A stretch of DNA of 64,000 nt from Streptomyces sp. NBC_00557 (GTDB taxonomy: Bacteria; Actinomycetota; Actinomycetes; Streptomycetales; Streptomycetaceae), in the NCBI RefSeq assembly GCF_036345995.1, contig NZ_CP107796.1:310001-374000 (forward strand). Reading direction: 5' to 3'. Position numbers and translations under genes: made by a program. The notes beneath the pieces were generated by a model. That model was not told where the DNA came from. It saw only the letters and a program-made list of their open reading frames with translations, and ran no database searches. Within the stretch, counting starts at the first letter, position 1; each line of letters begins with the position of its first letter. This document shows, one piece after another, positions 47,222 through 56,628 of the stretch.

Positions 47222-48445
47222 GTGAGGTGTTCCATCGACGGCCTCCTGGGCAGACCGCCGTTCCGGCGGGGCACGCCCCTGTACGCCTTACGGGTACGGC
47301 GCGGCCCGGCGGCCCTCGGGGCTGCGTTGCTGCTGGCGGTGGTTCTCGCCGTCTCGGGGTCGTACGCGCACGATCCCTCGGCGTCACTCGTCGGCGCCGG
47401 GCGCCCCATGCAGTGGCTGCAGGTGGCCCATCTCGCCCCGGGGAGCGCGCGGGAGACCGCGTCCGTCGCGCACGGGGTGACACCGGTGCCGACACGGCAG
47501 CGGCCTGCGCCGCACGTGGGTACGGCACTCGGGACCAGCGCGTCCAGCGGGACGGCGCCCTATGTGGGCTCCCCCGCCCCGGCCTTGGCCCGCGACGCGG
47601 GCGGCAGCCGCGCCGGCGTGACGTTCGCCGCCCCGCGCTCGGCATCCCGCCGTACCGCCTCACCCGCGTCCCTCAGCCTGCTCCTGATCCTCGCGCTGTC
47701 GGTGGTCTCGCTCTGGCTGGCCGCCCGGCTGCGGCGCGAGCATGCCAGCCGGCGCCGGTCGGAGCAGCGGATGCTGGAGTTCCTGGCCACCGCCGGGCAC
47801 GAGCTGCGTACCCCTCTCACGGCGATCTCCGGCTATGTGTCACTGGCCCGGATGGGCGGGCTGGCCGACCCGGAGAAGTTCGAGGTGGCCATGGACCGGA
47901 TGACGGACGAGACCCGGCGCATGTCGGCGCTGATCGACGAGTTGGTCCTGCTCGCGCGGCTCGACCTGGGCCAGCCCCTGCACCGCGAACCGGTGGACCT
48001 GGCCCGGTTGTGCCGCGACGCGGTCGCCGACGCACAGGCCTCCTCGGCGCACCATCCGATCCGGCTCACGATCCTGCCGGGCCAGTACACGGTCGTCGGC
48101 GACCGGGACCGCCTCTACCAGGTGGTCGCCAATCTGCTGGCCAACGTCCGCCACCACACGCCCGAGGGCACACGCACCGTCCTCGGGCTGGGCAACGAGG
48201 ACGGCCACCGGGTCATCGAGGTGATCGACGACGGGCCCGGCGTACCGCCCGAGTTGCGGGAGACGGCGTTCGACCGGTTCGTGCACGGCGGTAAGCCGAC
48301 CGCACCCGTGCCGAAGGAGGCGGCCGGCGGCGGCAACGGGCTGGGGCTGAGCGTCGCCGCGGCGATCATCCACGCCCACGGCGGCACGCTGACGCTCGAA
48401 CCGAGCGAGCGCGGCGCCTGGTTCCGCATCCGGCTGCCCGCCTGA
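47222..48445 (+). CDS. Second sensor histidine kinase, no adjacent response regulator
   Basis: The 407-residue protein has an N-terminal helix near 25-45 (GPAALGAALLLAVVLAVSGS), an extracellular Ala/Pro-rich segment and a second helix near 150-170 (LSLLLILALSVVSLWLAARL). The kinase core has TAGHELRTPLTAISGY with the phosphorylated His, N box NLLANVRHHTP, G1 IDDGPGVPP and G2 GNGLGLSVAAAI. It resembles the kinase at 44892-46376 throughout, including GGT-L-P-ERGAWF at the end, so the pair arose by duplication. The start is uncertain; GTG 47222 is chosen because similarity and hydrophobicity begin soon after. Confidence 0.78.
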   Translation: MRCSIDGLLGRPPFRRGTPLYALRVRRGPAALGAALLLAVVLAVSGSYAHDPSASLVGAGRPMQWLQVAHLAPGSARETASVAHGVTPVPTRQRPAPHVGTALGTSASSGTAPYVGSPAPALARDAGGSRAGVTFAAPRSASRRTASPASLSLLLILALSVVSLWLAARLRREHASRRRSEQRMLEFLATAGHELRTPLTAISGYVSLARMGGLADPEKFEVAMDRMTDETRRMSALIDELVLLARLDLGQPLHREPVDLARLCRDAVADAQASSAHHPIRLTILPGQYTVVGDRDRLYQVVANLLANVRHHTPEGTRTVLGLGNEDGHRVIEVIDDGPGVPPELRETAFDRFVHGGKPTAPVPKEAAGGGNGLGLSVAAAIIHAHGGTLTLEPSERGAWFRIRLPA

Positions 48446-49452
48446 CGGCACCCGGCGGACGCGGTACCCCGTGGTTCCCGGGCGAACGCCGGCCGCGACA
48501 CCCCGACCGGGCCAGGCTCCGGGCTCGGACGTCCGCTGCCGGTGGCTGCTGTCCCTCGGTGCCACCACAGGTCCACCGCAGGTTCCCGACGGTTCGCGAC
48601 ACGACGGGTCACAAGAGCCCCGCGCCCGACCCCGACAAGTGCCGACAGGTCGCGGCAGGTCCGCTGCAGGAAGCTCTGAGAGGAAATCGACAGCAAGAAT
48701 TCATGGAGTAATTCCCCGGATTCACCGACAACCGGAACCCGCACTGCCACATCATGGGGCACTGAGTGCCTGACGCTGATGTGACGAGGTGTCGGTGAAC
48801 GTTGAATTATCCGTTCCATGAGAAGGCCGAGCAGATCACCGGTCAGGCCCGATTTCCCGCGTTCCGGCGGAATCCTCTTCACGCTTCCTCAACATCTCCC
48901 CGTACGAAAGCGAGCAGCGCTCACGTTTACGTGCGTGCGGTATGAACTGCCTGAACCATGAGCAAAGCGGGCCGAGACGGACGCACTCCCCTTTTCCCCG
49001 GAGGGGGCCACGGGCTACTTCGGCAGCCCTTCGGCACTTTCTTCCTGGGGCACAGGTTCACACATAAGACACAGTTGACAGCTATAATCTCCGGCGTTGT
49101 GCGTGTGACCGACGCCCAACCAAGTGCAGGGTGCTGACAACCGCTCACAAAGCGGTGAGAGCGCTTTTCCCGCAACTGTGCACGCCGGGCCCGCGTCGGC
49201 CATTGTCACATCGCTTCCGACCGTCAGCCCTCCCGTGACCGCCCCCCACACTCACAGAACATCCGGTGGCACCGTGAATACCGTTCCGGCCCCGTCAGCC
49301 ACTCGTCCCCTCAGCCGCGGCTGCCCAGCACCCGTCCCGCGTTCACCGGACCCGCTCGCCCAGCCCGGCAGGGTCGCGATGTCCGCCCGGTCCGCCCCCG
49401 TTCCCACCCGGCCGAGACGCAAGCGCTTGCCCGCTGCCGGGGGTGAGCCCCG
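48446..49452. other. 1-kb noncoding region upstream of the LAL pair
   Basis: GC drops in places between about 48660 and 49150. A minus-strand frame from 48882 uses ATA, TTA and other codons rare here, so I do not accept it. There are a TATAAT at 49083-49088 near an imperfectly spaced TTCACA (49057-49062) and a small inverted repeat ACCGCT-N5-AGCGGT at 49140-49156. I take this as promoter and 5' control sequence of the LAL genes. Confidence 0.4.
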
Positions 49453-52146
49453 GTGAGCGTCACGGGCCACCTGCCGTCGGCGCCCGGCGGACGGCTGCTG
49501 CGTGAGCGGGCCGCCCAGGACTCTCTCGCACCGCTGTACGGGCGGGATGCCGAACAGGCGGCGCTGGTGCACCTGGTGACCCGGCTCGCCGCCGGCCACG
49601 CGGGAGTCACCGTCCTCCACGGAGTGCCGGGCAGCGGACGCAGCAGGCTCCTGCGACGGGGCATCGCCTTCGCCCGCGCGGTCGGGGTCCAGGTGCTCAC
49701 CGCGCTGGGCTCGGCTTCGTCGGCCCACACCCCGTACGCCTACGTGGCGCAGCTGCCGCCCCGTACCTCAGCGGCCGGCGCGGCCCGCGCGGCGGTGCCG
49801 CACGAGGAGCAGTCCGTGGCGGGCTGGTGCCGCTGTCTGCTGGCCGCCGCCCACCGGCCGACACTCCTCGCGCTGGACGACGTGCAGTGGGCGGATCCCG
49901 CATCCCTCGACGTCATCGGGGGGTTGCTGCGACGGCTCGGCTCGGCGCCGCTCGGTGTGCTGATGACCGTCACCGGCACCCGCGGCGAGTTCCCCGACCA
50001 CTGCGCCCCGCTGGTCGACCAGGCGGCCTTCTGCCAGGAAGGCGGGGGCCTGCTGCTGGAACTGGGGCCGCTCGGTGCGCCCGAGGTCCGCTCGCTGTTC
50101 ACCGCGGCCGGACTGCCCGAGCCGGCCGGGCCGGGCGATCCGTGGTGGGAGCACGCCGCCCGGATCAGCCGGGGCAGTCCCTGGCTGCTGCGGCGGGTCC
50201 TGGACGAACTGCGCCGCGAGCCGGGCAAGATGACCGCGGCCCAGCTCAGGGCGGCGTTCGCCGAAGGCATGGAGACGGCCCGTTCGGAGCTGGCGGGGCA
50301 GACGGTCGCGCGTCTGGCCCGGGCGCCGCTGACGCTGCTGCGCGGCCTGTTGGTGTGCCGGGGACTGGTGCCCGTGGACCGGGTGGCCGCGCTCGTCGGC
50401 CTCGACGCTTCCGAACTTCCCGGCGCGCTCAGGGAGTTGAGGGCACAAGGGCTGATCGACCGCGGTGATCCGCCGCGGCCCGTGCTCGCGGAGCGCACCG
50501 CTTCCGTGCTGGCCGGGATGCCCGCCGAGGCCCGGGCACGCCTGCGTGCGGACGCGGCCCGCTGGGCCCACCGGTGCGACGCCGCCGAGGAGGACGTGGC
50601 CACGCTGCTGCTGAGCACCGGGCCGCTGGGCGACCCCTGGGTGCCGTCGGTGCTGCGGCGCGCCGCCAGGCTGCGACTCGTGCGGGGCCGGCCCGCGGAG
50701 GCGGCCGAACTGCTGGAGCGTGCGCTGCGCGAGCCGCTCACCGGGGCGGAGCGCGCCGAGGTGCTGCTGGAGGCCGCCGAGGCCTACGCGGTGACCGCAC
50801 CGGAGGCGGCGCAGGTACGGATCGGCGAGCTGCTGTCCGGGGCGCCGCCCGGCCCGCGGCTGCGCGCCGCCGCCACCGACCTCGTCCTCGCCCGCGGCGA
50901 ACCGGTGTACACACCGGCGGCGCCGGTCCTGTCGTACGACGCCGACCACGCACGGCCCGCACTTGCCCCGTGTGCCGACGGAGGCGACCGGACGGCGGAC
51001 CTGCTGCGGTGGGCGAACGGCGCCTCCTGGGACGACATCGCACGGCCGGGGCGTCCGGCCGGCGGCGGGAGCCGGGCCGGCGAGCGGCCCGTACGGGACG
51101 GCAGCCCGGTCGGGCAAAGTCGTCCTCGCCGCGTGCGCCCCGCCGGGGAACCCGCCACGGGGGGCGCGGCGCACGGGACCCTCGCTGCGCTCGCATACGG
51201 CACGGCGGAGCCCGGTTTCGATCCGGCGGCGCTGGCGGCCGACGCGTGGCGGCAGGCGATGCGGGGGCACGACGCCGCCGCCGTACGGGAGATGGGCCTT
51301 CGGGTGCTGCGGGCGCCGCTCGACGGGCCGCTGTTCCCCCGGTTCACCGCGGCCTGTGTGCTGTCGCTCGCGGACGCGCACTCCGCGGCGCGCGACGCGC
51401 TGGACGCCGCGCTCGCCGAGGCGGGCAAACGGGCCAGCCCGACGGTCGTCGCGACGGGCCTGCTGCTGCGGGCGCGGCTGAACCTGCGGGCGTGCGACCC
51501 CGAGACAGCCGAGCGCGACCTGGCCGCCTGCCGTTCCCTGGCGCCGCCGCACGTGTGGCATCCCACCCGGCTGACCGAGTTGCGGGCGGCGCAGATCCGG
51601 GTGCTGATCGCCCGGGAGCGGTTCGCCGAGGCGGACCTGCTGGCCGCCGAGGAGCTGCCGCCCGGCGCCGAGGAGGGCAGCGCGTGGACCGAGCTGCTGT
51701 ACAGCCGCGCGCAGCTCATGCTGTGCCGGGGGCGGCCCCGGCAGGCGCTGGCCGAGGCGGAGGAGTGCGGCCGGCGGCTGTCGGCGCGCGACTGGCGCAA
51801 CCCGGCGCTGCTGGCGTGGCGTTCACTCGCGGCGCTGGCCCATCTCGGCTGCGGCGACGAGGACCGGGCGGCCGAGCTGTTCGCGGAGGAACTGCGGCTG
51901 GCCGAACGCTGGGGCACCGAGTCCGCGCTCGCCTGGACCGAGCTGCGCCGCGGCCTCGCCTCCCCCGCCCCGCAGGCGGCCCGGCTCACCGAACGCGCGC
52001 TGCGCCGGCTCGGCCGTACCCCCGCGGCCCGCCGGTTCGCGCAGACCCTCGTCGCCCGGGAGACGGCCGGGCTGCACCCGCCGGCCCGGACGGACGTCCC
52101 CGCGTCCGCGGTCCGGCGGCTGAGCGACCACGCACGTGCCACCTGA
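49453..52146 (+). CDS. LAL-like large ATPase without a LuxR DNA-binding domain
   Basis: The 897-residue protein has an AAA region like LAL regulators: Walker A HGVPGSGRSRLL near 56-67 and Walker B PTLLALDDVQWAD near 135-147, then TPR-like helices to the end. The Walker A Lys is replaced by Arg63, so ATP use may be weak or absent. The C-terminus (RRLSDHARAT) has no helix-turn-helix. A true LAL gene starts 70 bases downstream on the same strand. It may work as a partner or inhibitor of that protein (inference), or be a decaying regulator. The frame is intact, which favours function. Confidence 0.75.
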   Translation: MSVTGHLPSAPGGRLLRERAAQDSLAPLYGRDAEQAALVHLVTRLAAGHAGVTVLHGVPGSGRSRLLRRGIAFARAVGVQVLTALGSASSAHTPYAYVAQLPPRTSAAGAARAAVPHEEQSVAGWCRCLLAAAHRPTLLALDDVQWADPASLDVIGGLLRRLGSAPLGVLMTVTGTRGEFPDHCAPLVDQAAFCQEGGGLLLELGPLGAPEVRSLFTAAGLPEPAGPGDPWWEHAARISRGSPWLLRRVLDELRREPGKMTAAQLRAAFAEGMETARSELAGQTVARLARAPLTLLRGLLVCRGLVPVDRVAALVGLDASELPGALRELRAQGLIDRGDPPRPVLAERTASVLAGMPAEARARLRADAARWAHRCDAAEEDVATLLLSTGPLGDPWVPSVLRRAARLRLVRGRPAEAAELLERALREPLTGAERAEVLLEAAEAYAVTAPEAAQVRIGELLSGAPPGPRLRAAATDLVLARGEPVYTPAAPVLSYDADHARPALAPCADGGDRTADLLRWANGASWDDIARPGRPAGGGSRAGERPVRDGSPVGQSRPRRVRPAGEPATGGAAHGTLAALAYGTAEPGFDPAALAADAWRQAMRGHDAAAVREMGLRVLRAPLDGPLFPRFTAACVLSLADAHSAARDALDAALAEAGKRASPTVVATGLLLRARLNLRACDPETAERDLAACRSLAPPHVWHPTRLTELRAAQIRVLIARERFAEADLLAAEELPPGAEEGSAWTELLYSRAQLMLCRGRPRQALAEAEECGRRLSARDWRNPALLAWRSLAALAHLGCGDEDRAAELFAEELRLAERWGTESALAWTELRRGLASPAPQAARLTERALRRLGRTPAARRFAQTLVARETAGLHPPARTDVPASAVRRLSDHARAT

Positions 52147-52216
52147 CGTCCACCGACCGACCCTCCTCCCCATCCACCCCCCATGCTCAACCACACCGCG
52201 CAAGGAGGCCGCTGGC

Positions 52217-55114
52217 ATGTTGCTTGAGCGGCAGAACGAACTGAAGGTGGCGGCCGAGGCCCTGCGGCTCACCCAGCACGGCAACGGGTCGCTCATCGTG
52301 ATCAGCGGTCCGCCCGGCATCGGCAAGTCCGCGCTGCTGACGGAGATCGGAGAACTGGCCGCACGGCTCACCGCCGGGCCGTCGGCCGGCGCGTCGGCTC
52401 CGCCCCGCGCCCTGGTGATGCGGGCGTACGCCGCCCCGGCCGAGCGCGACTTCCCCCTCGGGGTGACCCGGCAGCTGCTGGAGCCGGTGCTGACGTCCGG
52501 CTCGTTCGTGGCCCGGTGGTGCTCCGGGCCGGCGCGGCCCGCCCTCGCCTTCCTCCAGGGTGACGCGGAGTCGAGCAGGCAGCGCACGGCGACGGCCGTG
52601 CGGGCGCTGCTGTCGATGGTGGAGAACATGACCCACGACCGGGTGCCGGTGCTCCTCGTCGACGACGTGCACTGGGCCGACGAGGAATCGCTGCAGTGGC
52701 TGGACCAGTTGGTGAAACAGGTGACGCACCGGCGGATCCTGGTGGCGGTCACCCTCTGCGAGGGCGAGCCCGCGGCGGAGCGGCAGGAGGTCCGGCCGCT
52801 CGCCGCCGCCGAGCACACGCTGCTGCCGGCGCCGCTCGGTCCGGCCTCCGTCGACGGGCTCGTGCTGGAGCGGCTGGGCGTGCCGGCCGACCCGGAGTTC
52901 ACCACGGCGTGCCACGAGGCCACCCGGGGGAACCCGCTGCACCTGGTGTCGCTGCTGCAGGAGTGCCAGACCCGCGGCGTGGCGCCGGTGGCGGCCGAGG
53001 CGCCCGCGGTGGCGGCGATGGTGCCGCCGGCGCTGCGCCGCAGACTGCTGCAGTGCCTGCGGGAGCAGCCGCCGTACGTGCTCGCCGCGGCCCGGGCGCT
53101 GATGGTCCTCGGCGACGACGCCGACCGGCAGGTGGTGGGCGAACTCGCCGGGCTGGACCCGGTGGACCTCGACGAGAGCCTGTGGCGGCTGCGGCGGCTG
53201 GCGCTGGTGACCCGGCAGGACACCCTGCGGCTGGCGCACCGGGCGGTGCACGAGGTCATCGACGAGGGCACCTCCCCGCACGAGCGCAACCGTCTGCATC
53301 TGCGGGCCGCGGCGCTGCTGCGCTACCGGGGCGGCGCGCCCGAGCGGGTCGCCGGTCATCTCCTCGCCGCGACCGCGCAGTTGGACGACGACGCGGTGGC
53401 CGTGCTGCGGCGCGCCGCCGACGCCGCGGTACGGCGCGGGGCGCCCGAGACCGCCGCGCGCTATCTGCGCCGGGCGCTGCGCGACATCCCTCCGCACAGC
53501 GAGGCCCGGGCCGGGCTGCTGGTGGAACTGGCCCAGGTGGAGCGCAGCTTCGCCCCGTCGGTGGCCGTACGGCACGTCGCGCAGGCGTTCCCGCTGCTGC
53601 CCGGCCCGCCGGCCCGCGCGCAGGCGCTCGCGGCGCTGACGCCCGTGGCGCCGGCGGCCACACTGCTGTCGCTCACCGATCTGCTGCGGCGCACGGCGGA
53701 CGAACTCGCCGCTGCGGACGAACTCGCGGGCCCCGGCGGGCCGACGGCCGCCCACCACTCGCTCCGGCAGCGCCTGCAGGCCCGGATGTACTACCTGTGC
53801 GAGAACGACCCGGCGGTGCTCGCGTCGGCCGCGGACCGGCTGTCCCGGCTGGACGAGCAGCCCGAGACGGCGACCGGCGAGCAGCGGGAGCTGCTGGTCG
53901 CCCTGCTGCACGCGGCCACCGTCTCGGCGGGGCTGCCGGCCGCGCGTATCGGGGCGCTCGCCCACCGGGTGCTGGACCACGAGCCGGCCTCCGCCACGCA
54001 CGTCCACACGATGCTGCCGCTGCTGGTGCCGATATCGGTCGCCGCGGACTCGGTGGCCGGGCTGCTGCCCTGGCTGGACAAGGCCCTGGGGGACGCCGTA
54101 CGGCGGGGCGGACGGCTCGAGGAGTCGGTGGTGCTGGCCGAGCAGGCGCTGGTGCTGCTCGCCCAGGGCCGGCTGGCGGCCGCGCGGGAACGGGCGGTGC
54201 GGGCCGGCGCCGCCGTCGCCCCCGAGGAGGCCACCACGCTGTCCGCGCTGGCCCTGGTCGCGGTGGCGCTGCGGGCGCGGGAGCCCGAGTTGGTCGCCGC
54301 GGTGCCGGAACGCTTCCGCGGACTGCACGAGAACTGCGAAATCGCCGCGCTGCTCAGCCTGGTCCGCGGCATGGAGGCCGAGACCCGCGGCGAGGCGGCC
54401 ACGGCCGTGGAGCACTACCTCGACGCCGGGTACGCCCTGGACCGGGCGGGCTGGCGCAACCCGCTGGTGGTGCCCGCGGCCTACTGGGCGGCCCGCACCC
54501 TGCACCGCACCGGCGAGGCCGACCGGGCGGAGCAGCTGTCCGAGCAGTACCTCGAGCAGGCCCGCCGCTGGGGCGCCCCGTCGGCGCTCGGCCGTGCGCT
54601 GGCTCTGCGGGCCGCTGTGGGCGACGAGGCCGCCGCGCCCAAGCTGCTGCGCGAGGCCGCCGGGGTGCTGGAGGACTCGGCCGACCTGCACTCCCGGGCC
54701 GCGGTGCTGCTGCGGCTCGCGGAGACGGTGGCGCCCCGGCACGCCGCCGAGGCGGAGGATGCGCTGCGCCGCTCTCTGGAGCTGGCCGTGGAGTGCGGCG
54801 CGGGGCGGATCGCCGCCCGGGCGCAGGAGATGCTGGGACCGGCGGCGGCCGGCGTCACCGCCCGCACCCCGCTGACGTCCGCGGAACGGCTGGTGGCGCA
54901 GATGGCCGTCCAGGGGCTGACCAACCAGGCGATCGCCGACTCCCTCGGCGTCTCCCGCCGGGCCGTGGAGAAGCATCTGACGAACTGCTACCGCAAGATG
55001 TCCACCTCCGGCCGGTCGGGCCTTGCCGCCGCCCTGGCGGAGGCGGGCCTCCCCGACGCCACCGACGACCGTGGCGACCCGACCGAGGCCGTACGGCCCC
55101 AGGGGGCGGCGTGA
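52217..55114 (+). CDS. LAL-type LuxR regulator, probable cluster activator
   Basis: The 965-residue protein has Walker A SGPPGIGKSALL (about 30-41), Walker B PVLLVDDVHWADEE near 165, a long helical repeat region, and a C-terminal LuxR HTH near 890-945 (LTSAERLVAQMAVQGLTNQAIADSLGVSRRAVEKHLTNCYRKM). AAGGAGG lies eight bases before the ATG. This type typically activates antibiotic clusters. It follows the HTH-less ATPase gene and precedes the carboxylase, thioesterase, phosphopantetheinyl transferase and deoxysugar genes, so it is the best candidate for a pathway-specific activator in the window. Confidence 0.87.
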   Translation: MLLERQNELKVAAEALRLTQHGNGSLIVISGPPGIGKSALLTEIGELAARLTAGPSAGASAPPRALVMRAYAAPAERDFPLGVTRQLLEPVLTSGSFVARWCSGPARPALAFLQGDAESSRQRTATAVRALLSMVENMTHDRVPVLLVDDVHWADEESLQWLDQLVKQVTHRRILVAVTLCEGEPAAERQEVRPLAAAEHTLLPAPLGPASVDGLVLERLGVPADPEFTTACHEATRGNPLHLVSLLQECQTRGVAPVAAEAPAVAAMVPPALRRRLLQCLREQPPYVLAAARALMVLGDDADRQVVGELAGLDPVDLDESLWRLRRLALVTRQDTLRLAHRAVHEVIDEGTSPHERNRLHLRAAALLRYRGGAPERVAGHLLAATAQLDDDAVAVLRRAADAAVRRGAPETAARYLRRALRDIPPHSEARAGLLVELAQVERSFAPSVAVRHVAQAFPLLPGPPARAQALAALTPVAPAATLLSLTDLLRRTADELAAADELAGPGGPTAAHHSLRQRLQARMYYLCENDPAVLASAADRLSRLDEQPETATGEQRELLVALLHAATVSAGLPAARIGALAHRVLDHEPASATHVHTMLPLLVPISVAADSVAGLLPWLDKALGDAVRRGGRLEESVVLAEQALVLLAQGRLAAARERAVRAGAAVAPEEATTLSALALVAVALRAREPELVAAVPERFRGLHENCEIAALLSLVRGMEAETRGEAATAVEHYLDAGYALDRAGWRNPLVVPAAYWAARTLHRTGEADRAEQLSEQYLEQARRWGAPSALGRALALRAAVGDEAAAPKLLREAAGVLEDSADLHSRAAVLLRLAETVAPRHAAEAEDALRRSLELAVECGAGRIAARAQEMLGPAAAGVTARTPLTSAERLVAQMAVQGLTNQAIADSLGVSRRAVEKHLTNCYRKMSTSGRSGLAAALAEAGLPDATDDRGDPTEAVRPQGAA

Positions 55115-55303
55115 CGACGGAGGGGGCCCGGGCGGGGGTGGTCCGTGGCGGGGAGCGTTCCCCTGCCTTTCCGGGGCCGCCCGGACGCGGCGGGGCAGCC
55201 CCCGCTCGGGCCCGCCCCGCCCTGGGCGGCGGAGCGGCCCCTGCTCGGCGGCTCCCCGCCCTGGGTGGACCCGGCCGCTGCCGTCCCGAGGGGCGCGCGC
55301 GGG

Positions 55304-55522
55304 TCAGGCCGGGGCCTGCCAGCTGAGAGGTGACTGGTAGAGCCGGTGCCGCTCCAGGCGGTTCCAGTGGGCGGTGGTGCGGGGGCGCCGGACGGTGGCG
55401 CGGGTGCGGTCGTGGGCCGCGGCGGCGCGCGCCAGGAGGAGCGCGGTCAGCGCCGCGAGTTCCTCCTCGTCGGCCACGCCCCGCTCGACCCGCACAAGGG
55501 CCGTGTCGTGGAGTGTGTTCAC
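55304..55522 (-). CDS. Acyl-CoA carboxylase epsilon subunit-like protein
   Basis: The 72-residue protein reads LVRVERGVADEEELAALTALLLARAAA, then HWNRLERHRLYQSPLSWQ, the pattern of the small epsilon subunit of actinobacterial acyl-CoA carboxylases. Epsilon stabilises the alpha-beta holoenzyme making malonyl- or methylmalonyl-CoA, which are polyketide extender units. No beta or alpha subunit is adjacent. It is 37 bases after the thioesterase gene on the same strand, probably co-transcribed. Confidence 0.8.
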   Translation of the reverse strand: MNTLHDTALVRVERGVADEEELAALTALLLARAAAAHDRTRATVRRPRTTAHWNRLERHRLYQSPLSWQAPA

Positions 55523-55559
55523 GTGGGTCCCTCCTTCTGTCCGGGCCGCCCGAGCCGGG

Positions 55560-56330
55560 TCAGCGGGCCTGCGCGGCGGCCTGAGCCGTGAAGTGCTCGT
55601 CGAGGATCTTCAGCACGTCCGCGGCGCGGCTGTTGAGGTAGAAGTGGCCGCCGGGCAGGACGTGCAGGCGGAAGCCGGCGGTGGTGTGCTTCTGCCAGTC
55701 CTCGGCCTCGTCGACGGACGTCTTGGGGTCGCTGTCGCCGACCAGCGCGGTCACCGGGCAGGCCACCGTCGCACCCGGCTCGCACCGGTAGGTCTCCACC
55801 GCCTTGTAGTCGCCGCGCAGCGCCGGCAGGATCATCCGGATCAGCTCGTCGTCGCCCAGCAGCCGGTCGTCGGTGCCGCTCATCGCCTTGACCTCGGCGA
55901 TGATGCCGTCGTCGCCGCGCTGGTGCACGTTCTCGTCGCGGTACCGGGAGGGCGCGCGCCGGCCGGACGCGAAGAGCCGCACCGGGCCGCCGCCGTCCCG
56001 CTCGAACCGCCGGGCCACCTCGAAGGCGACGACCGCGCCCATGCTGTGCCCGAAGAAGGTCAGCGGTCGGTCGTCCCAGCCGCGCAGGGCGCCGTACACC
56101 TGGTCCGCGAGCGCGCCGATGTCGTCGATCAGCGGCTCGTTGCGCCGGTCCTGCCGGCCGGGGTACTGCACGGCGACGACGTCGACGCGCGGGCTGAGGG
56201 CCGTGGCGACGGGGAGGTAGTAGCTGGCCGAGCCGCCCGCGTGGGGGAAGCAGACCAGGCGGTGGGCGGCCTCGGGAGCCGGGTGGAAGCGCCGGCACCA
56301 CAGGCCGTCGTCGGCGGGGGAAACGCTCAC
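55560..56330 (-). CDS. Type II thioesterase of a polyketide/nonribosomal peptide pathway
   Basis: The 256-residue protein is an alpha/beta hydrolase with RLVCFPHAGGSASYYLP, GHSMGAVVAFEVARRF (nucleophile Ser), ALVGDSDPKTS (Asp) and PGGHFYLNS (His). The sequence fits the TEII editing thioesterases that clear wrong acyl groups from carrier proteins. I used the GTG at 56330, which has GAGGACGG upstream; an in-frame ATG at 56375 would extend it by 15 residues. It shares a divergent control region with the phosphoesterase operon, which contains a PimM-like site. Confidence 0.85.
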   Translation of the reverse strand: MSVSPADDGLWCRRFHPAPEAAHRLVCFPHAGGSASYYLPVATALSPRVDVVAVQYPGRQDRRNEPLIDDIGALADQVYGALRGWDDRPLTFFGHSMGAVVAFEVARRFERDGGGPVRLFASGRRAPSRYRDENVHQRGDDGIIAEVKAMSGTDDRLLGDDELIRMILPALRGDYKAVETYRCEPGATVACPVTALVGDSDPKTSVDEAEDWQKHTTAGFRLHVLPGGHFYLNSRAADVLKILDEHFTAQAAAQAR

Positions 56331-56450
56331 GCTGCTCGTCCGTCCTCTGTTCGCGGGCCGCCGTGCACTGCGCACGGGCCCGTTCGCTGGCGGTATGTGC
56401 CGCCACTATCCGCCAAGCCGGCCGCTCGGACGGGCCCGGCGGGGGGAAGT

Positions 56451-56466
56451 CTGGGCGTTTCCCCTG
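56451..56466. promoter_or_regulatory. PimM-like operator in the divergent TEII/phosphoesterase promoter
   Basis: CTGGGCGTTTCCCCTG matches CTVGGGAWWTCCCBAG in 13 of 16 positions and carries extra flanking GGGGAA symmetry to the left. It lies almost midway between the two divergent genes (121 and 109 bases from their starts). Confidence 0.5.
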
Positions 56467-56574
56467 TCCTTGGCCGCGAGGGCCGGTTGCGCGTTGTGCG
56501 GGCGCGCGGGCCGGTGGCATAAAGCTGACCGCCGGCCGCGGATCGACGCGCCGGACGCGCCACGAGGAGTTCCC

Positions 56575-56628
56575 ATGCCCACCATCCCGGACGCCCGGCC
56601 CACGAGCGGTGCGGCGGCCCCGCCGTGA
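56575..56628 (+). CDS. 17-codon ORF coupled to the phosphoesterase gene
   Basis: An ATG with GAGGAG five to six bases upstream opens the frame MPTIPDARPTSGAAAPP and stops at TGA 56626-56628. The phosphoesterase GTG overlaps that stop (GTGA). The phosphoesterase start has no ribosome site of its own, so ribosomes probably load on this short frame. It could be a leader for translational control rather than a working peptide. Confidence 0.45.
   Translation: MPTIPDARPTSGAAAPP

Noticed and set aside
48115..48882. Minus-strand frame opposite the second kinase gene and into the gap
   Set aside because: It overlaps the kinase core on the opposite strand, and its unique part uses codons rare here (ATA, TTA). 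No family similarity.
49140..49156. Riboswitch in the region before the LAL genes
   Set aside because: Only a six-base hairpin is visible and no known riboswitch core can be aligned by eye.
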